Shown one piece after another: positions 28,602 to 37,683 of a stretch of 64,000 nt of DNA (within the stretch, counting starts at the first letter, position 1; the number at the start of each line of letters is the position of its first letter). Under the pieces are notes generated by a model. It saw nothing but the letters and a program-made list of their open reading frames with translations, was not told where the DNA came from and did no database searches. This stretch comes from Ahrensia sp. R2A130 (GTDB lineage Bacteria; Pseudomonadota; Alphaproteobacteria; Rhizobiales; Rhizobiaceae), in contig NZ_AEEB01000001.1 in the NCBI RefSeq assembly GCF_000179775.1, positions 1-64,000 on the forward strand, written 5' to 3'. The translations under genes and the position numbers were made by a program.

Positions 28602-29261
28602 TCAGACGGGCGCTATGGTGCCAAAGTGTTCAGCGAGTTCCTGCATGGAAGTTGCGCGCGCATCTGCGACTGTCGCGGTATCCGCCGTGGTCGCCTCGAT
28701 TGCGAAGGTTTCGATACTCGCAAGGCCGATAAACTTCAGCACCATCATCAGGTATGGCTTCATATGATCGTAGGCTTGCAACGGGCCATTCTGCCCATAG
28801 CCGCCCGCGCCGTAGGAGAAACAAACATAGATGGGCTTGTCCTCGACCAAACCGGCAAACTGCCCGTCCTCGTAAGAGAATGTATGCCCGATGCGCACGA
28901 CATGATCGATCCACGCCTTCAGCGCAGACGGTATGGAGAAGTTGTAGAGCGGGACCGATAAGACGATCACGTCCGCATCCTTCACCTCCGCGATCAATTC
29001 ATCCGACAGAGCCGTCGCACCGCGCAAGGCATCGGTCATTGCTTCGGGACGCGTGTAGTAGCCGGAAATCGTCTCATTCGCGATGTGCGGCACGGGGTTG
29101 GTGACCAAATCACGCACAACGATTTCGGATTCGGGATGCTTAGCGCTGAGATGCTCGATCAGATTGTCAGCGAGGTTGCGGCTGAAGGAACCCTCGCCGC
29201 CGTTACCAGCCGACGGGGAAGATGGGCGCGATGAGGAGTCGATGCGGAGGATACGGGTCAT
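28602..29261 (-). CDS. azoR: FMN-dependent NADH-azoreductase
   Basis: A 219-residue flavodoxin-fold quinone/azo reductase. AzoR features are ILRIDSSSR (phosphate loop for FMN), PLYNFSIPSALKAWIDHVVRIG and SYGAGGYGQNGPL. It reduces quinones or azo dyes by two electrons using NADH. It is divergent from a LysR gene at 29361, the usual pairing in which the LysR protein responds to electrophiles and controls the reductase. Confidence 0.9.
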   Translation of the reverse strand: MTRILRIDSSSRPSSPSAGNGGEGSFSRNLADNLIEHLSAKHPESEIVVRDLVTNPVPHIANETISGYYTRPEAMTDALRGATALSDELIAEVKDADVIVLSVPLYNFSIPSALKAWIDHVVRIGHTFSYEDGQFAGLVEDKPIYVCFSYGAGGYGQNGPLQAYDHMKPYLMMVLKFIGLASIETFAIEATTADTATVADARATSMQELAEHFGTIAPV

Positions 29262-29360
29262 GGATCAGGGCCTTCCAGGTTGAAGAACGCTCAATGTGAT
29301 CCGTGTGGTTCGACTTCGACAGATGGACCTGTGCCCTAGTGTCGTGCGATATATGCATGA

Positions 29361-30251
29361 ATGGATATCGACGTTCTTCACACCTTCATTGACGTTTTTC
29401 GGCACGGATCATTCGCGTCAGCTGCGCGGGAACGCAACGTCGATCCGTCTTCCGTGTCCCGGCAGATCGCGGTGCTGGAGGACGAACTCGGCTACCGCCT
29501 GTTCGAACGCACCACGCGCAGACTGAGCGCGACCGAAGCCGGGCGCGTCTATCATGATCGCATAGCCGGTTTCATCGACGAGCTGACACTTGCGCGCGAA
29601 GCGGGCGCGGATGTGTTGGGAGCGCCCAAAGGGCAGTTGCGCGTAACGGCATCGGTCGCGTTCGGCGAGCGTTGGCTGATACCCCGTATCGCTACGTTCC
29701 AGACCATCTACCCGGAGGTCGAGCTGGATCTCATCCTGTCGGATGCGGTGGTGGACATCGCAGCCGAGGGGATCGATCTGGGCATCCGGCTCGGCACGCG
29801 CATGAGCGGATCGCTGGTGGCCACACGTCTCCTGCAAACCCGATACCGCGTCGTCGCGGCACCGGATTACATCGCGCAACACGGGCAGCCGGTTTCACCT
29901 GTAAACCTTGGCGACCACAATTGTCTCGTCTTCCGTTTGCCCGGGTACCGATCGCATTGGCGTTTCCGGTCCGGGGCAGGTGACATCACCGAGGTCGAAG
30001 TGCGAGGAACGCTGTCCATCTCCAATGCGCTTGCGCTACGCCGGGCGACGCTCGACGGTTTCGGCATCGCTCTGCTTGCGGACTGGACAGTCGATGCGGA
30101 TATCGAGGCTGGCGCATTGATAGATCTGTTCCCGGCCTTCGTTACGAGCGCGGCGGATTTCGACACTGCAGCCTGGATCGTTTACCCGAGCCGCGCCTAC
30201 GTACCACACAAGACGCGCGCCTTCATCGACCACCTGAAAGCATCGACGTAG
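29361..30251 (+). CDS. LysR-family regulator divergent from azoR
   Basis: A 296-residue LysR protein. HTH: DVLHTFIDVFRHGSFASAARE, SSVSRQIAVLEDELGYRLFER. Effector domain: LRVTASVAFGERWLIPRIA, VDIAAEGIDLGIRLGTRM. The subfamily resembles regulators of quinone, aldehyde or redox-active compound reductases. The 99-bp gap to azoR should hold the shared operator. A strong hairpin follows its stop at 30267. Confidence 0.9.
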   Translation: MDIDVLHTFIDVFRHGSFASAARERNVDPSSVSRQIAVLEDELGYRLFERTTRRLSATEAGRVYHDRIAGFIDELTLAREAGADVLGAPKGQLRVTASVAFGERWLIPRIATFQTIYPEVELDLILSDAVVDIAAEGIDLGIRLGTRMSGSLVATRLLQTRYRVVAAPDYIAQHGQPVSPVNLGDHNCLVFRLPGYRSHWRFRSGAGDITEVEVRGTLSISNALALRRATLDGFGIALLADWTVDADIEAGALIDLFPAFVTSAADFDTAAWIVYPSRAYVPHKTRAFIDHLKAST

Positions 30252-30266
30252 GATGGCGAAAAATCG

Positions 30267-30293
30267 AAGCGCCCCGGCCGCGCCGGGGCGCTT
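30267..30293. terminator. strong bidirectional terminator hairpin
   Basis: Perfect 12-bp arms (AAGCGCCCCGGC / GCCGGGGCGCTT) with a 3-base loop, in the 48-bp gap between the convergent LysR (+) and DUF1330 (-) genes. An A-rich run on the left becomes a T-run for minus-strand transcripts. Confidence 0.8.
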
Positions 30294-30299
30294 AATGTG

Positions 30300-30707
30300 T
30301 CATTCGGCAGGGTACACGAACTGTGGAGCGAGAACGAGCGTAGACGCAGCGCCGACTGTGTTGGCCTGACGGGCCGGACGCAGCGCACCATACTCACTTG
30401 AACCGAAGTAGGCGTCCGCGGCCGAAGCGCTCGGAAATTTCACCACGATCGTCAAATTGGGCGCATAGTCGCCTTCCAGAGTTTTCACATTCGGTGAGAC
30501 GACCAGAATTTCCGCACCCGCTTTGGTGAGGAGAGGACCGAGCAGATTGGCGTAGTCTCTGGAATAGGCATCGAAGTCCGTGACTGACAGGTTTGCCAAC
30601 AGGTATGTTGGCGTCGGCTCTTCTTCAGCCATGACCGGGTTCGCGATCATCAGGCAAAACGCGAATGCTGCCGAGGCAAAGCTGGAGGTGATGATATTCA
30701 TGTTCAT
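30300..30707 (-). CDS. DUF1330-domain protein with signal peptide
   Basis: A 135-residue protein. A hydrophobic N-terminus (SSFASAAFAFCLMIANPVMA) reads as a Sec signal cleaved near AMA-EEE. The rest follows the DUF1330 ferredoxin-like pattern: YLLANLSVTDFDAYSRDYANLL, GDYAPNLTIVVKFPSASAADAYFGSSEY. DUF1330 proteins are usually cytoplasmic and of unknown function; export is unusual. It stands alone. Confidence 0.8.
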   Translation of the reverse strand: MNMNIITSSFASAAFAFCLMIANPVMAEEEPTPTYLLANLSVTDFDAYSRDYANLLGPLLTKAGAEILVVSPNVKTLEGDYAPNLTIVVKFPSASAADAYFGSSEYGALRPARQANTVGAASTLVLAPQFVYPAE

Positions 30708-30908
30708 GGAAAGTCCTCAGAGTTGGTTGTAGGCTTCCAGATGCCGAGATCACGGCATGTGCTGGACAAGCCTTGGAAGCGGCTTGCCGAGTGGTTTTAT
30801 TGCAGCAGCTAGGATCACAAAGGCGCTGGATCGCACGATTGTCGTGCGCACTACGCATCTATCGAAATTGCGCAAGCAAACGCTGTAGCGACGTGCGGAG
30901 TGTGGCCG

Positions 30909-32556
30909 AGGCTGTGTGGAAACGGCTGAATCTGATACGCTTTGTGTCTGACAGGGAGGTGTTGGATGAAGCGGTTCATCGAAGTTATGGCGCGTGATCA
31001 GGCGGTTCTGTTTCCCGATCATCTGGAAGACTTCGTGGGTGAGGATAATCCGGTCCGTGCCGTCGATGCGTTCGTAGAGGCACTCGACCTGGCTGAGCTA
31101 GGGTTTGCCGGTGCCGCGGATACGGGTCGACCGGGCTACCATCCGTCAGTGCTGCTTAAGATCTATATCTACGGCTATCTCAACCGCATTCATTCGAGCC
31201 GTCGGCTGGAATGCGAGGCCGGGCGGAACGTCGAGGTGATGTGGCTGACGGGACGGCTCGCACCGGACTTCAAAACCATTGCAGACTTCCGACGCGACAA
31301 CGGCAGCGCCATCCGCAAGGTCTGCCGCCAGTTCGTGGGGCTGTGTCGTCAGATCGGCCTGCTGAGTGGTGGCGAGGTTGCTATCGACGGTAGCAAGTTC
31401 AAAGCGGTCAACAACCGCGACCGGAACTTCACACCTGCCAAGATGCAACGGCGCATGGCGGACATCGAAGCCAGCATCGACCGCTACATGTCCAAACTCG
31501 ATGCGGCAGATCGCGACGAACCTGCTCTGCCGCCTGCCAAGGTTGATCGACTGCAGGAACGCATCGTCACGCTGAAGGCGCAGATGGTCGAGCTGAAGGC
31601 CATCGAACGCGATATGCAGAAAGCGCCGGACAAACAGATATCGCTGACGGACCCTGATGCACGATCCATGAACTACCGCGGGTCCGGCATCGTCGGTTAC
31701 AACATCCAGACTGTGGTCGATACCGAGCACCATTTGATCGTTGCGCACGAGGTCACGACGTCTGGCAGCGACCGCTCCCAACTGGTCGAGATGTCGAACG
31801 TCGCGCGCGAGGCGACCGGCCACGATGAACTGCGGGTAATTGCAGATCGCGGCTATTACAGCGGTGAGCAACTTCTTGAATGTGCGCAGTCGGGCATCAC
31901 CACCCTAGTTCCCAAGCCACTGACGTCGAGCGGCACCAAACGGGGCATGTTCGCGAAGCAGGACTTCACGTTCGACGCTGAGAACGATCTCTACATCTGC
32001 CCCGCAGGCGAAACGCTTACACGCGGTTCTCACCGTTCCGACCGACAAGGCAGCATCAACTTCTACCGCAACCTGATGGCCTGCGCGACCTGTCGATTGA
32101 AGGACCGCTGTACCCCGCTCAAGCAGCGTCGGATAAGACGCTGGGACCACGAGGACATTCTCGACGAAGTGGAACGGCGGTTAGATGAGAACCCGGACGC
32201 CATGCGGGTACGCCGTTCGACGGTGGAGCATCCGTTCGGAACACTGAAGGCTTGGATGGGTCACACCCACTTCCTCACGCGCACCCGCCCGAAGGTCGCC
32301 GCCGAGATGAGCCTGCACATCCTCGCCTACAATCTACGCCGCGTGCTCAACATCGTCGGTTTAGGCGCGCTTATGGTGGCGCTGCAATCCGCGTAAGGCA
32401 AGGTGGGCCACCTTCGCACCGGAATCTGCCCGCCAAAAGCCAAAAACCGCTCACGACGGACCTAACCAAGCCCTAGACACGGCTCAGAAGCTATCAAACC
32501 AGCAACATGCCCGATCCCCGTGCAAACCCCAGATCGCACGCGTTTCCACACAGCCT
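30909..32556 (+). mobile_element. intact IS1182-type insertion sequence (1648 bp)
   Basis: Perfect 16-bp terminal inverted repeats AGGCTGTGTGGAAACG (30909-30924; complement at 32541-32556) enclose one transposase gene. Both ends are followed outward by TGGCCG (30903-30908 and 32557-32562), a 6-bp target duplication, so the insertion is a single recent event. Removing it rebuilds GTGTGGCCGATAGCGGACG, which shares TGGCCGATAGCGGA with 27619-27632. Confidence 0.9.
30966..32396 (+). CDS. IS1182-family transposase
   Basis: A 476-residue DDE transposase. N-terminal domain: LPDHLEDFVGEDNPVRAVDAF, GRPGYHPSVLLKIYIYGYLN, APDFKTIADFRRDN. The DDE core includes VAIDGSKFKAVNNR, RVIADRGYYSG and the C-terminal STVEHPFGTLKAWMG. 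The ATG at 30966 is preferred (MKRFIEVMARDQ matches the usual family start). It appears full length and undamaged. Confidence 0.92.
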   Translation: MKRFIEVMARDQAVLFPDHLEDFVGEDNPVRAVDAFVEALDLAELGFAGAADTGRPGYHPSVLLKIYIYGYLNRIHSSRRLECEAGRNVEVMWLTGRLAPDFKTIADFRRDNGSAIRKVCRQFVGLCRQIGLLSGGEVAIDGSKFKAVNNRDRNFTPAKMQRRMADIEASIDRYMSKLDAADRDEPALPPAKVDRLQERIVTLKAQMVELKAIERDMQKAPDKQISLTDPDARSMNYRGSGIVGYNIQTVVDTEHHLIVAHEVTTSGSDRSQLVEMSNVAREATGHDELRVIADRGYYSGEQLLECAQSGITTLVPKPLTSSGTKRGMFAKQDFTFDAENDLYICPAGETLTRGSHRSDRQGSINFYRNLMACATCRLKDRCTPLKQRRIRRWDHEDILDEVERRLDENPDAMRVRRSTVEHPFGTLKAWMGHTHFLTRTRPKVAAEMSLHILAYNLRRVLNIVGLGALMVALQSA

Positions 32557-32815
32557 TGGCCGATAGCGGACGCTAAATTTTTGATGATCGAGCCAAATAA
32601 CGGACATTAAAGCTCGCCCATTTCACCAATTCAGCCACGTAAGGGCCGGTCGCTTTGTGAAAGCTGCCGCCCATTTCTGCAGAACACGGAGAGGTGTTAG
32701 GGAAGTGCTTCGAGATCACCTCTCGCCAAAGCCTACGTTTTGCTCCTAGAAAATCGGTTTCTGGAAAAACGAGCGGCCGAACTGCTCTATCAATGCGCCC
32801 GGCCGCTTCAGATCG

Positions 32816-33430
32816 CTACTCGGTTTTGACAATTTCGCTGTAGTCGCCGCGCATTTTCAGCGTCACAGTCACGTCGACCTTATCGCGGTTTCGCCAAAAC
32901 CAGCCGTGGTTGCCAGTGAATGGCGTCTCGAAGCTGCCTTCGCCTTCGGTTCTGCCGCGCCCCTTTTCATAGGTCACTTTCTCACCGCTTGCGTGCGCGT
33001 GGAGATCAAAATTCACGCGACCGCCGGTGCTCGTCCACGAATAGAAGAGCGTGGCACCCTTTTCCATCTTGGCCTTGATCTCGGTGGCTTCGCCGGGAGC
33101 GAGAGTGAAGGTGATCTCGTCCTTCCAGACTTTTTGAGCGTTAGCCGTCGAAACGAATAATTCGAACAGGGTGTCCGTCAGTGATGAACTTCTGTCACCG
33201 TCATGGGTGAGGCTGTCTTCCGCAGCCTCGTTGGCAAGTTGTTGCTTGATCTCTCCCATTTCTGTGAGGCCGAGCACGCTGCCGACGCCGGTCGGGTCGG
33301 TCCCATATTCGGCCGGGAGGTAGACCATGATGCCGATGGCGACAGCTCCAAGGGTCGCGACAATTGCCGAACGGCGAAGCTGCGGCAGGGTCGGAAGGTC
33401 TTCAATCTTGGGTTTTGGTGCGTTGTGCAT
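32816..33430 (-). CDS. membrane-anchored protein paired with HupE/UreJ
   Basis: A 204-residue protein with one N-terminal transmembrane segment (IVATLGAVAIGIMVYLPA) after a short cytoplasmic lead, then a periplasmic beta-rich domain (DEITFTLAPGEATEIKAKME, TPFTGNHGWFWRNRDKVDVTVTLKMRG). Such anchor proteins commonly accompany HupE/UreJ genes in alphaproteobacteria. It follows that gene by 3 bases and ends the operon. The function is unknown; a role in metal delivery or permease stability is an inference. Confidence 0.75.
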   Translation of the reverse strand: MHNAPKPKIEDLPTLPQLRRSAIVATLGAVAIGIMVYLPAEYGTDPTGVGSVLGLTEMGEIKQQLANEAAEDSLTHDGDRSSSLTDTLFELFVSTANAQKVWKDEITFTLAPGEATEIKAKMEKGATLFYSWTSTGGRVNFDLHAHASGEKVTYEKGRGRTEGEGSFETPFTGNHGWFWRNRDKVDVTVTLKMRGDYSEIVKTE

Positions 33431-33433
33431 GAT

Positions 33434-34189
33434 TTATCCGATCGCTGATGTTTGCAATTGGCCGAAATAGCCGGAGATTTGCTGAACCGTGAGTAGCAGT
33501 CCGAGAAAGACCATGATGATGTTGGCACCGGTCGCATGGCGCATGAAATCAGGGTGTCTGCGCCAGTAGCCCATCACGATGAGGATCACGAACAGAGCCA
33601 GTATCTGACCGACTTCAACGCCGACATTGAAGGCCAGCAGGTTAGCCAGAAGACCGTCTTCGGCAATCTGATATTCCAGGATCTTCGATGCGAGACCCGT
33701 TCCGTGGAACAGCCCGAAGATCAGCGTTGCCGCTTTGGTGTTGGGTTGAAAGCCGAACCACTTTTGGAAGGCGCCAAGATTATCGAGCGCTTTGTAGACG
33801 ACAGACAGACCGATGATCGCATCGATGATATAGGCATTGATGCCCCAGCCGAACCAGACGCCGAGAAGCATCGTGATCGAGTGTCCGATTGCGAACAGAC
33901 TGACGTAAAGGGCAACGTCCCGCATATGATAGAGGAAGAAGACCACGCCCAGCAGGAACAGGATGTGGTCGTATCCCGTCATCATATGCTTCGCACCAAG
34001 ATAGATGAACGGGATGATGTGCACCCCGAATATCTCTTGAATGTAGCCGGCATCTCCCGGCGTGACGTCGTGAGCGGCAGCTGAAGTCGCAAAGGCGACG
34101 AGTACAAGAATGGTCATGGAGGACCAGGTCAGGAACCATCGCGCATTACGCAACGACAGTCCCGACCGAGTGGATCGGTAGAGCTTCAT
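33434..34189 (-). CDS. HupE/UreJ family permease
   Basis: A 251-residue membrane protein with about six or seven helices. The family motif HMMTGYDHILFLLGVVFFL (His and Asp) and a second GLFHGTGLASKI are visible. HupE/UreJ proteins import nickel or cobalt for hydrogenase or urease, though no such enzyme genes are in this window. A first hydrophobic segment (TWSSMTILVLVAFATSAAAHD) may be a cleaved signal, leaving a His at the mature N-terminus. It lies between the His-rich protein and the anchor protein genes. Confidence 0.85.
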   Translation of the reverse strand: MKLYRSTRSGLSLRNARWFLTWSSMTILVLVAFATSAAAHDVTPGDAGYIQEIFGVHIIPFIYLGAKHMMTGYDHILFLLGVVFFLYHMRDVALYVSLFAIGHSITMLLGVWFGWGINAYIIDAIIGLSVVYKALDNLGAFQKWFGFQPNTKAATLIFGLFHGTGLASKILEYQIAEDGLLANLLAFNVGVEVGQILALFVILIVMGYWRRHPDFMRHATGANIIMVFLGLLLTVQQISGYFGQLQTSAIG

Positions 34190-34246
34190 TTCTCAATTTC
34201 CGCATTGTTGGATTGCGTGATGTCGATGCGCCCGAAGGGCGCAACT

Positions 34247-34615
34247 TCACACGCGCGGCGGTCGGTCCGGGCCGTTCGCTCCGCGTCCCAACAGGCCATG
34301 GTCCGAAAAGCTCCACCGCTCGCCCACGAAGACGAATTGATCGGAATTATCGTGCGGCGGAAGGTATGCGATGTTGTGGTCGTGGTCGGCGATCTCGTGC
34401 CCGTGCTCGTGATGGGCATGAATGATGTCGGCAATAGCCTCATGTGCGTGGCCATGCTTTTCGACATCCGCCTCGTGGGCAGCAACGATGGAAGCCAATT
34501 CGAGCACATCGTGCGAAACAACACGCGACGTGGCAGACAACGCAACGCCACACATCAGCATGACAACGAGCCAGAGCTTGAACTGTTTGAATGCCCTAAT
34601 GACCATGCGCCGCAT
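34247..34615 (-). CDS. His-rich periplasmic or membrane-anchored small protein
   Basis: About 122 residues. An N-terminal hydrophobic helix (LWLVVMLMCGVALSATSRVV) precedes a stretch with many His residues (KHGHAHEAIADIIHAHHEHGHE, then DHDHNIAYLPP), suited to bind Ni, Co, Zn or Cu. It is the first gene of the HupE operon and may collect metal in the periplasm. The start could be ATG 34615 or 34606; no clear ribosome site decides. Confidence 0.6.
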   Translation of the reverse strand: MRRMVIRAFKQFKLWLVVMLMCGVALSATSRVVSHDVLELASIVAAHEADVEKHGHAHEAIADIIHAHHEHGHEIADHDHNIAYLPPHDNSDQFVFVGERWSFSDHGLLGRGANGPDRPPRV

Positions 34616-34931
34616 TTTGCAACAACACGGTCGAACTGACAATCGAAGTTTTCGCTCTATGTTCCAGCTTGCGGAATCCGGGACGTGCCCCACCAAGCGA
34701 CGCGACGGCCACGAGTATGCGATCCTGCTCCCCAGCTGATGACGACCTGCGATAGTTGCAAAACACGTAGCTGAGCTAGGTTGATCGGCATCGGGTCGTC
34801 GTATTTTCGCGGCCAAGATGAAAACAGGCTTGCACCTAATTGGAAGCTGTATCAAAAGCGTTTTTGGTTCGAGGTTTAGTTCGGATCAACAGTCTCTACC
34901 CGCACCGCAAGGCGAGTGCCGGACCCCGCTG

Positions 34932-36404
34932 ATGTTCAAGACCGTTCGCCTAAGACGCACCGATGGCCGCCATGAGGTGATGGACGTCGGTCGCGGCGTC
35001 GCCGTTCTCGGCATCCTGTGGTTCAATATCTATCTGTTTGCTTTGCCCTTCGAGGCCATGGTCATCCCCATGATTTGGGGCGAGCACAATACGCTCAACC
35101 AACTCGTATGGGACTTTACCGCAGGCGGCATCGCAGGGGTCATGCGCGGCATGTTCTCCATCTTGTTCGGCGCGTCTGCCATGCTGCTTCTGTCACGCGC
35201 GGAACGGGTAGCCGATCAGGTGGCAGACATCGACCGTTATTTCAGGCGGCTGCTCTGGTTGATCGTCTTCGGCGCGGTGCATGCTTATCTGCTGATCTGG
35301 CCGCACGACATCCTCTATGCCTATGGCCTGTTGGGCATGCTCATCTTTCCATTTCGCCATGTCTCATCGCGCAAGCTCATCGCGATAGCGGTGATCATGA
35401 TCATCGGCTCTTCCATTTTCACCAGTCAGAATGTCGAGGAACTGGGCGAAGCGCGCGGACAGATGGAGGACACTTTATCGGACGAGGACCGCAAGCGTTT
35501 GCGACGTGAGGAACCTCTGGTCGATGGTCTGGATGATTTCAGTCTGTTCGACTTGCCAAACGGTGCTCTGGAAAGCCTAGTGCATCTGGCTTCGGCGACC
35601 AACGAGACCGCTGAAGCTTCACAGCAGCAGTTCGACGAAGAATATAACGAGTTTATCGAGCGGCTGACTGCCGAGGTCACAACGCGTCAGATGGGTTACA
35701 TCGGTAATTTTCTTGCAATGGCTCCGGAAAGTTTTCAGCAGCAGACCACCGAAATGATGACCAATCACCTACTCGATATCGGCGCTTTCCTGCTAATCGG
35801 AATGGTGCTGTTTCGATCTGGTTTCTTCATTGGCCAATGGTCTGAGGTGAGTTACGTGAAGCTGGCGCTGGTAGGTTACGCGGTGGGCGTGACACTTGGT
35901 GTGTTGACGCGGCTCGATGTACCAGATTCAGCTTTACACAAACCGTTGGCAGATTTCGTCACGCAATACGGGTTCGACTTACGGCGGATATCACTGGCGC
36001 TGGCCAATTTCGCACTGGTCGCGATCATAGTGACCCGAGGCTGGCTTCGCATGATCCGCCATTCGCTGGCGGCCTGTGGGCGAATGGCGCTATCGCTCTA
36101 CATCGCGCAAACCGTAACGTGCAATCTGTTGTTTATGGGCTTCGGCCTCGCCTTGTTCGGCGAGGTCGAACACTACCAGCTGGCCATCGCATCGTTGGCA
36201 CTTACGATCGTTCAGATGGTGCTTGCACCTCTTCTTCTCGCTCGTTTCGAACAGGGGCCCCTAGAATCGCTTTTGAAGCGCCTCCTAAATTGGGGCGCAC
36301 CTGCGAATTTCGATACGATGCGAGATGTGGATATGGCCGTTCCAGACGCTCGTCAAAGCGCGAAGAGTTCGCTTCACACAATTACGCACAAAAATCGTAG
36401 CTGA
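34932..36404 (+). CDS. DUF418 (YeiB-like) multi-pass membrane protein
   Basis: A 490-residue inner-membrane protein. The opening VMDVGRGVAVLGILWFNIYLF and GMFSILFGASAMLLL are the DUF418 lead. A ~130-residue hydrophilic insertion (about residues 160-280) separates two helix bundles. The C-terminal DUF418 block includes MALSLYIAQTVTCNLLFMGFG. Function is unknown; the fold resembles acyltransferase-3 proteins and it may modify an envelope component. Start at ATG 34932. It ends convergently 15 bp from the next gene. Confidence 0.85.
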   Translation: MFKTVRLRRTDGRHEVMDVGRGVAVLGILWFNIYLFALPFEAMVIPMIWGEHNTLNQLVWDFTAGGIAGVMRGMFSILFGASAMLLLSRAERVADQVADIDRYFRRLLWLIVFGAVHAYLLIWPHDILYAYGLLGMLIFPFRHVSSRKLIAIAVIMIIGSSIFTSQNVEELGEARGQMEDTLSDEDRKRLRREEPLVDGLDDFSLFDLPNGALESLVHLASATNETAEASQQQFDEEYNEFIERLTAEVTTRQMGYIGNFLAMAPESFQQQTTEMMTNHLLDIGAFLLIGMVLFRSGFFIGQWSEVSYVKLALVGYAVGVTLGVLTRLDVPDSALHKPLADFVTQYGFDLRRISLALANFALVAIIVTRGWLRMIRHSLAACGRMALSLYIAQTVTCNLLFMGFGLALFGEVEHYQLAIASLALTIVQMVLAPLLLARFEQGPLESLLKRLLNWGAPANFDTMRDVDMAVPDARQSAKSSLHTITHKNRS

Positions 36405-36419
36405 ACTCGCCTTTAGCCT

Positions 36420-36992
36420 TCAATGCGAATGCACCGGCTCACCTTTCGCCATAGCCAGATGATGCGGCTGGTGGTGGGCGCCTGTCGCCATAAAGCCGAA
36501 GAAGCCCAAGGCTTTGTACCGGCCAAGGTCGGTGTCGGACAGGTTCGACAGGGTCAGCACGACGCCGCTCTCGACCGTTGCCGTTTCGATTAGCGCGGAG
36601 TTGTCTTTGCCCACGACGGTGGCATGAGCGGGCACCATGCGCTTGATAGCAGCTGCCGTCCGCGGTTCTCCGGTAACCGTGAAGCTAAGGCCGTCGGGCA
36701 CGGTTTCGCTGAGTACGCGGGCGTTCAACGTCAGCTCGTTCATGTCCACCAGATGACGGCGTAGTGCGTCGATATCGACCTTGGACCAATTCGTTTTAGG
36801 GTCTGCGGAAAGAGTCGAGACAATTTCCGATAGCGCAGCGAATGCGCCTTGTCCGGCCTCTTGCGGGACGCCGGTAGAAGCTGCCGAATGATCAGCGTGT
36901 CCTCCGACACGTCCATTTGGCAGGAGGAGAAACGCAGCCAAGGCGACGGCTGCAAGGGTACCGGCAGATGCGATTAACGTGGTTCGGGTCAT
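36420..36992 (-). CDS. hypothetical exported or membrane-anchored protein divergent from Crp/Fnr gene
   Basis: 190 residues. An N-terminal hydrophobic segment (LIASAGTLAAVALAAFLLLP) serves as signal or anchor. A soluble domain with ADHSA near the start and AHHQPHHLAMAKGEPVHSH at the end follows, giving His-rich termini compatible with metal binding. GGAGG lies 8 bases before ATG 36992, so this start is preferred to 37007. The family is unrecognised. It shares a short divergent control region with the regulator gene. Confidence 0.65.
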   Translation of the reverse strand: MTRTTLIASAGTLAAVALAAFLLLPNGRVGGHADHSAASTGVPQEAGQGAFAALSEIVSTLSADPKTNWSKVDIDALRRHLVDMNELTLNARVLSETVPDGLSFTVTGEPRTAAAIKRMVPAHATVVGKDNSALIETATVESGVVLTLSNLSDTDLGRYKALGFFGFMATGAHHQPHHLAMAKGEPVHSH

Positions 36993-37046
36993 AGGGCTGG
37001 CCTCCATTGTGTGCCAAGAGTTTGTCGGCTATCTGCAATGAATGAG

Positions 37047-37064
37047 ATATGATCTTGATCATAT
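37047..37064. promoter_or_regulatory. perfect 18-bp palindrome ATATGATC-TT-GATCATAT
   Basis: Eight-base arms around a 2-base spacer, located between the divergent starts at 36992 (-) and 37063 (+). It resembles a variant Crp/Fnr half-site pair (TGATC-N2-GATCA) and is probably the operator of the adjacent regulator. If translation began at 37042 the palindrome would be coding, which favours the ATG at 37063. Confidence 0.6.
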
Positions 37065-37683
37065 GCACTACGATGTGCCAGCACCTTTTAACCAGCTTCC
37101 CGAAGACGCATTCCACCATCATACGGTGCGGCAGGGCATGACCATGTTCCGTCAGGACGACCCCACACGTGGAATGTTCTTCGTCCTGTCAGGAGAGGCT
37201 GAACTACGGCGACATACCGAGGCCGGAACCGAAATTGTTCTGCACCGCGCCTCGTCGGGCGAGACCTTTGCGGAGGCATCGCTCTTTGCCGAACGCTATC
37301 ACTGCGACGCGGTCGCGGTGTCGGATTGCGAAGCTGTTCGGATTGATCGTGATGCGGTGCTGAACCGCATGAAGACGGACGCCGCGTTCTCGATGGACAT
37401 CGCAGCTCGTTTTGCACGTCAGGTGCAGGCCGGCCGGCGACTGGTCGAACTGCTGAACGTGCGCAGTGCGCGCGAGCGGGTTCACATGGCACTGGCCGAT
37501 GGCATGCTGACCGGCAATGTGATCGCATTTGCACGGCGTATCGGGCTGACGCAGGAAGCCACCTACCGCGCGCTGGCGGCACTGGTGCGGTCCGGTGTGG
37601 TTCGTAAGACGGCGCGGGGCCGCTACGAACCGTACAGCAGCGCCCATATTAGCAGTAGTCCCATACCCGCCAGCACGTCGTAG
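37063..37683 (+). CDS. Crp/Fnr-family transcriptional regulator
   Basis: 206 residues from ATG 37063 (213 from 37042). A cyclic-nucleotide-binding-type beta barrel (GMTMFRQDDPTRGMFFVLSGEAEL, SGETFAEASLF) is followed by a C-terminal winged helix (ARRIGLTQEATYRALAALVRSGVV). No Fnr-type cysteine cluster is visible, so it does not sense oxygen through FeS. Its last 61 bp overlap the end of a minus-strand gene. It may regulate the divergent exported protein through the palindrome at 37047. Confidence 0.85.
   Translation: MHYDVPAPFNQLPEDAFHHHTVRQGMTMFRQDDPTRGMFFVLSGEAELRRHTEAGTEIVLHRASSGETFAEASLFAERYHCDAVAVSDCEAVRIDRDAVLNRMKTDAAFSMDIAARFARQVQAGRRLVELLNVRSARERVHMALADGMLTGNVIAFARRIGLTQEATYRALAALVRSGVVRKTARGRYEPYSSAHISSSPIPASTS

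Noticed and set aside
37042..37062. Upstream ATG as start of the Crp/Fnr gene
   Set aside because: It would place half of a perfect palindromic operator inside the coding region and has no ribosome site; it is not excluded.
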